64,000 nucleotides of DNA. Source: Branchiostoma floridae (Eukaryota; Chordata; Leptocardii; Amphioxiformes; Branchiostomatidae). The notes beneath the pieces are model-generated. The model did not search any database, had not been told where the DNA came from, and saw only the letters and a program-made list of their open reading frames with translations. Shown here piece after piece: positions 62,248 through 64,000 of this stretch (position 1 is the first letter of the stretch; every line of letters begins with the position of its first letter). The stretch lies in assembly GCF_000003815.2 (NCBI RefSeq), contig NC_049985.1, positions 10,723,601 through 10,787,600 of the forward strand, written 5' to 3'. The position numbers and the translations under genes are program-made.

Positions 62248-63790
62248 ACACACACACCGCGCGTATATGCTATGTGGAGAATGTACACTCATTGGTAGCA
62301 ATGGATGTTGTTCTCTGTCTCTACAGGTCTTTTTGAAAGGAGTCATATGAAGTACACTGCTGATCGCACGGACGACCCGGCCGAGGAGCCGACCATCGCC
62401 GACATGACCCGGAAGGCGATAGAAATACTCCGGAAAAACGACAATGGTTTCTTCCTGCTAGTGGAAGGTAGGCTGAGTTTCACAATGATACAACTTATAT
62501 ATATAGTCGATCATGTTTCGTTGAATCATTCTTTTAATCTGCCCCTAATTTGTTGTTCATTTAAGTATTATTCGTTTCTACTCAAGGTTTCTACTGTTCT
62601 TTGTTGATAAAGAATAAAAAAACAATAACGTCAGCTAAGCGAAAGTTTTGGAGCTGCCACAGCTGTATGTCCTGTATTGCTAAAGTCAACATTGTTTTTG
62701 CCCAGGCGGCCGAATAGACCACGGACATCACGCGTCCAAGGCGGTGAAAGCTTTAGAGGACACCGTGGCGTTTGATGACGCCGTGCAGGTACGACATTAC
62801 GATGAGGGGGGGGGGGGCAGTATGATAACAACCCACTGCCCTTACGGCATCAAAAAGGCTAACCTTACTTTCTGTCTGCCCTGTGAAGTGAAAACAAAAC
62901 AAAACAAAACACCGACGAGACAACTCTAATTTCATGTACTGCTTTGACAAATACACCTTCAGACGTACCCTAAACTTCCCGGTTTAACCATTGAGCATGG
63001 TGGACAATATTTACGTCATAATTTTTTTACATGGTCAGATAGAGCTAAAAAGTGAACATCAGGAGGTTGAGCGTTGGTGGAAAGGATCATCATACCCATG
63101 TCAGTATGAGTCATGTATGTAAAAAAAATATTTACGTCATAATGAGTGCAAACACCCCGAATAAAAGATTCACACTGATATCTTCTACTGTCGCCAATAC
63201 TGTTTCTACTATTCCCAACACAGGTGGCTAAAGACATGCTGGACACGTCTGACAGCCTCGTCGTGGTGACGGCGGACCACTCCCACACACTGACGTTTGC
63301 AGGGTACCCGGATAGGGGACACCCCATATTTGGTATGATTGCACTCCATATTTGGTATGTTTACACTCCATATTTGGTATGGTTACACTCCATATTTGGT
63401 ATGGTTACGTCTCGTATTTGCTAGGGCTACACTTAGTATTTAGTAGAGCTACACACAAAATGTAGCCTTTTTATCCTCCGTACTTCTATTTGTATGTGTA
63501 TGTGTTTGTGTGGGTCTTTGTATGTGCGTGCGTGCTCGCGCGCGTCTGTGCTTGTGCTTATGTGATCTTATGTGTGTGTACTAGGGGCGAAGTCTGCCTT
63601 CTCTGATTACCATGCTCGCTAACTGTTTCAGGACAAAACGTGTACACGTCATCCACCCCTGATAATACCTGGGATGAGTTACCGTACACCACCCTGCTGT
63701 ACGGGAACGGTCCGGGGTACGCGCTGGTGGAGACTACAAACGGGAACGACACGCAGGTCACACGCCAAAACATCACGGACGTGGATACAG
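58722..63790 (+). CDS. Alkaline phosphatase, exons 1b to 9, 3' end beyond the window
   Basis: Secreted or GPI-anchored metal-dependent phosphomonoesterase of the tissue-nonspecific type. Exons: 58722-58797, 60409-60743 (or from 60406), 61044-61218, 61448-61623, 61774-61969, 62327-62467, 62706-62788, 63224-63332, 63632-63790, all AG/GT and in frame. Exon 1b is a signal peptide ([17 protein letters not shown]). Catalytic features: [11 protein letters not shown] with the metal Asp (about residue 98), [10 protein letters not shown] with the nucleophile Ser (about 148), [13 protein letters not shown] with Glu, Asp and His ligands (about 366-375), and TADHSH (Asp/His about 412-413). About 483 residues are visible. 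The last His ligand (HGGEDV block) and the GPI signal must lie past the right edge. Exon 9 ends at GATACAG/GTGCGG; the remaining 210 bp are intron. Confidence 0.9.
59215..59268. repeat. Perfect 54-bp palindrome in intron 1 of the phosphatase gene
   Basis: 27 bases starting TCAACTTGTGCC are followed with no spacer by their exact reverse complement, ending GGCACAAGTTGA. A few outer bases also pair after one mismatch. It can form a cruciform. There is no gene. Confidence 0.9.
59330..59412 (+). repeat. Possible SINE fragment
   Basis: CCTGAGTTCGATACTC resembles a Pol III B box, and CGCTGTGCCCTTGAGAAAGG resembles the conserved 3' motif (TGTGCCCTTGAGCAAGGCAC) of many deuterostome SINEs, cited from general knowledge. 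No A box or full unit was delimited. Confidence 0.4.
62122..62257. repeat. (CA)n-rich microsatellite in intron 5 of the phosphatase gene
   Basis: About 135 bp of CA repeats with interspersed CGTGCA units. The open frames read across it (TH-rich, VC-rich) are artefacts of the repeat. Confidence 0.9.
63323..63445. repeat. 22-bp tandem repeat of the exon 8 splice donor of the phosphatase gene
   Basis: CCATATTTG/GTATG, the last bases of exon 8 and its donor, is repeated at 22-bp spacing three more times after the genuine border, then decays into TATTTGCTAG and TATTTAGTAG units. The first three copies keep an intact TTTG/GTATG site. Confidence 0.82.
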
Positions 63791-64000
63791 GTGCGGCCTT
63801 TAGAAAAAGATCTTGATGGCACCTCCATGAAAACGGAGGTATTGTTTTTGGTCCGTTTGTCTTGGGGTGTGCGAAGTTTGTTCCTGCTGGCCCGGGTCCA
63901 AGTTTGTTTCTGTGATGAGTTCTAAACAGAGACTGACAGGATCCTAAAGTTGACCTGGATTGCATTGAAATGTGCTTGGTAGGCGGGCAGGAAGTGACTG

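Noticed and set aside
62047-62350. Histidine/threonine-rich and cysteine/valine-rich open frames
   Set aside because: Translations of the CA microsatellite.

Overview
The window looks like nuclear DNA of an intron-rich invertebrate chordate, most likely an amphioxus (Branchiostoma). This is inferred from compact phase-conserved exons, SLC18B1-like, caspase and alkaline-phosphatase proteins of chordate type, a CR1/L2-like LINE and many small foldback elements. No search was possible, so the species is not proven.

Layout. At 1-384 (+) is the last exon of a caspase. From 934 to 44354 five SLC18B1-like major-facilitator genes (called A-E here) lie head-to-tail on the minus strand: A 934-7064, B 7938-14346, C 15951-24221, D 29564-35753, E 38035-44354. 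A sixth copy, F (48058-53882), lies on the plus strand, head-to-head with E. E and F with their flanks form a large inverted duplication centred near 46955, whose arms can be followed from about 36290 to about 54960. A fossil terminal exon (27630-29520) and an isolated exon-4 fragment (54640-54757) are remains of further copies. At the right end (56269 to beyond the window) is an alkaline phosphatase gene on the plus strand, with two candidate signal-peptide exons; it is cut by the window edge.

All six transporters share one architecture of 14-15 exons with matching lengths and phases. Exon 4 is always 145 nt, exon 9 is 99 nt and exon 11 is 96 nt. B-F encode 479-493 aa proteins with twelve expected membrane spans. 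The vertebrate relative SLC18B1 is a vesicular polyamine/proton antiporter. The copies differ mainly at their ends: an N-terminal acidic dileucine (ETSRLL type) and a C-terminal STEEExxxLL tail are present in some copies and lost in others, which suggests changes in subcellular sorting. Copy A lacks recognisable exon 12 without breaking frame.

Mobile DNA explains most of the spacing. There are two Helitron-like elements (18961-21561 and 26206-27618) with no target-site duplication, shown by comparison with paralogous empty sites. There is a 5'-truncated LINE, several foldback MITEs, tRNA-derived sequences, and a 1.2-kb element with palindromic ends between E and F. The repeated paralogous introns and spacers make the window a record of stepwise duplication, transposon insertion and unequal exchange.
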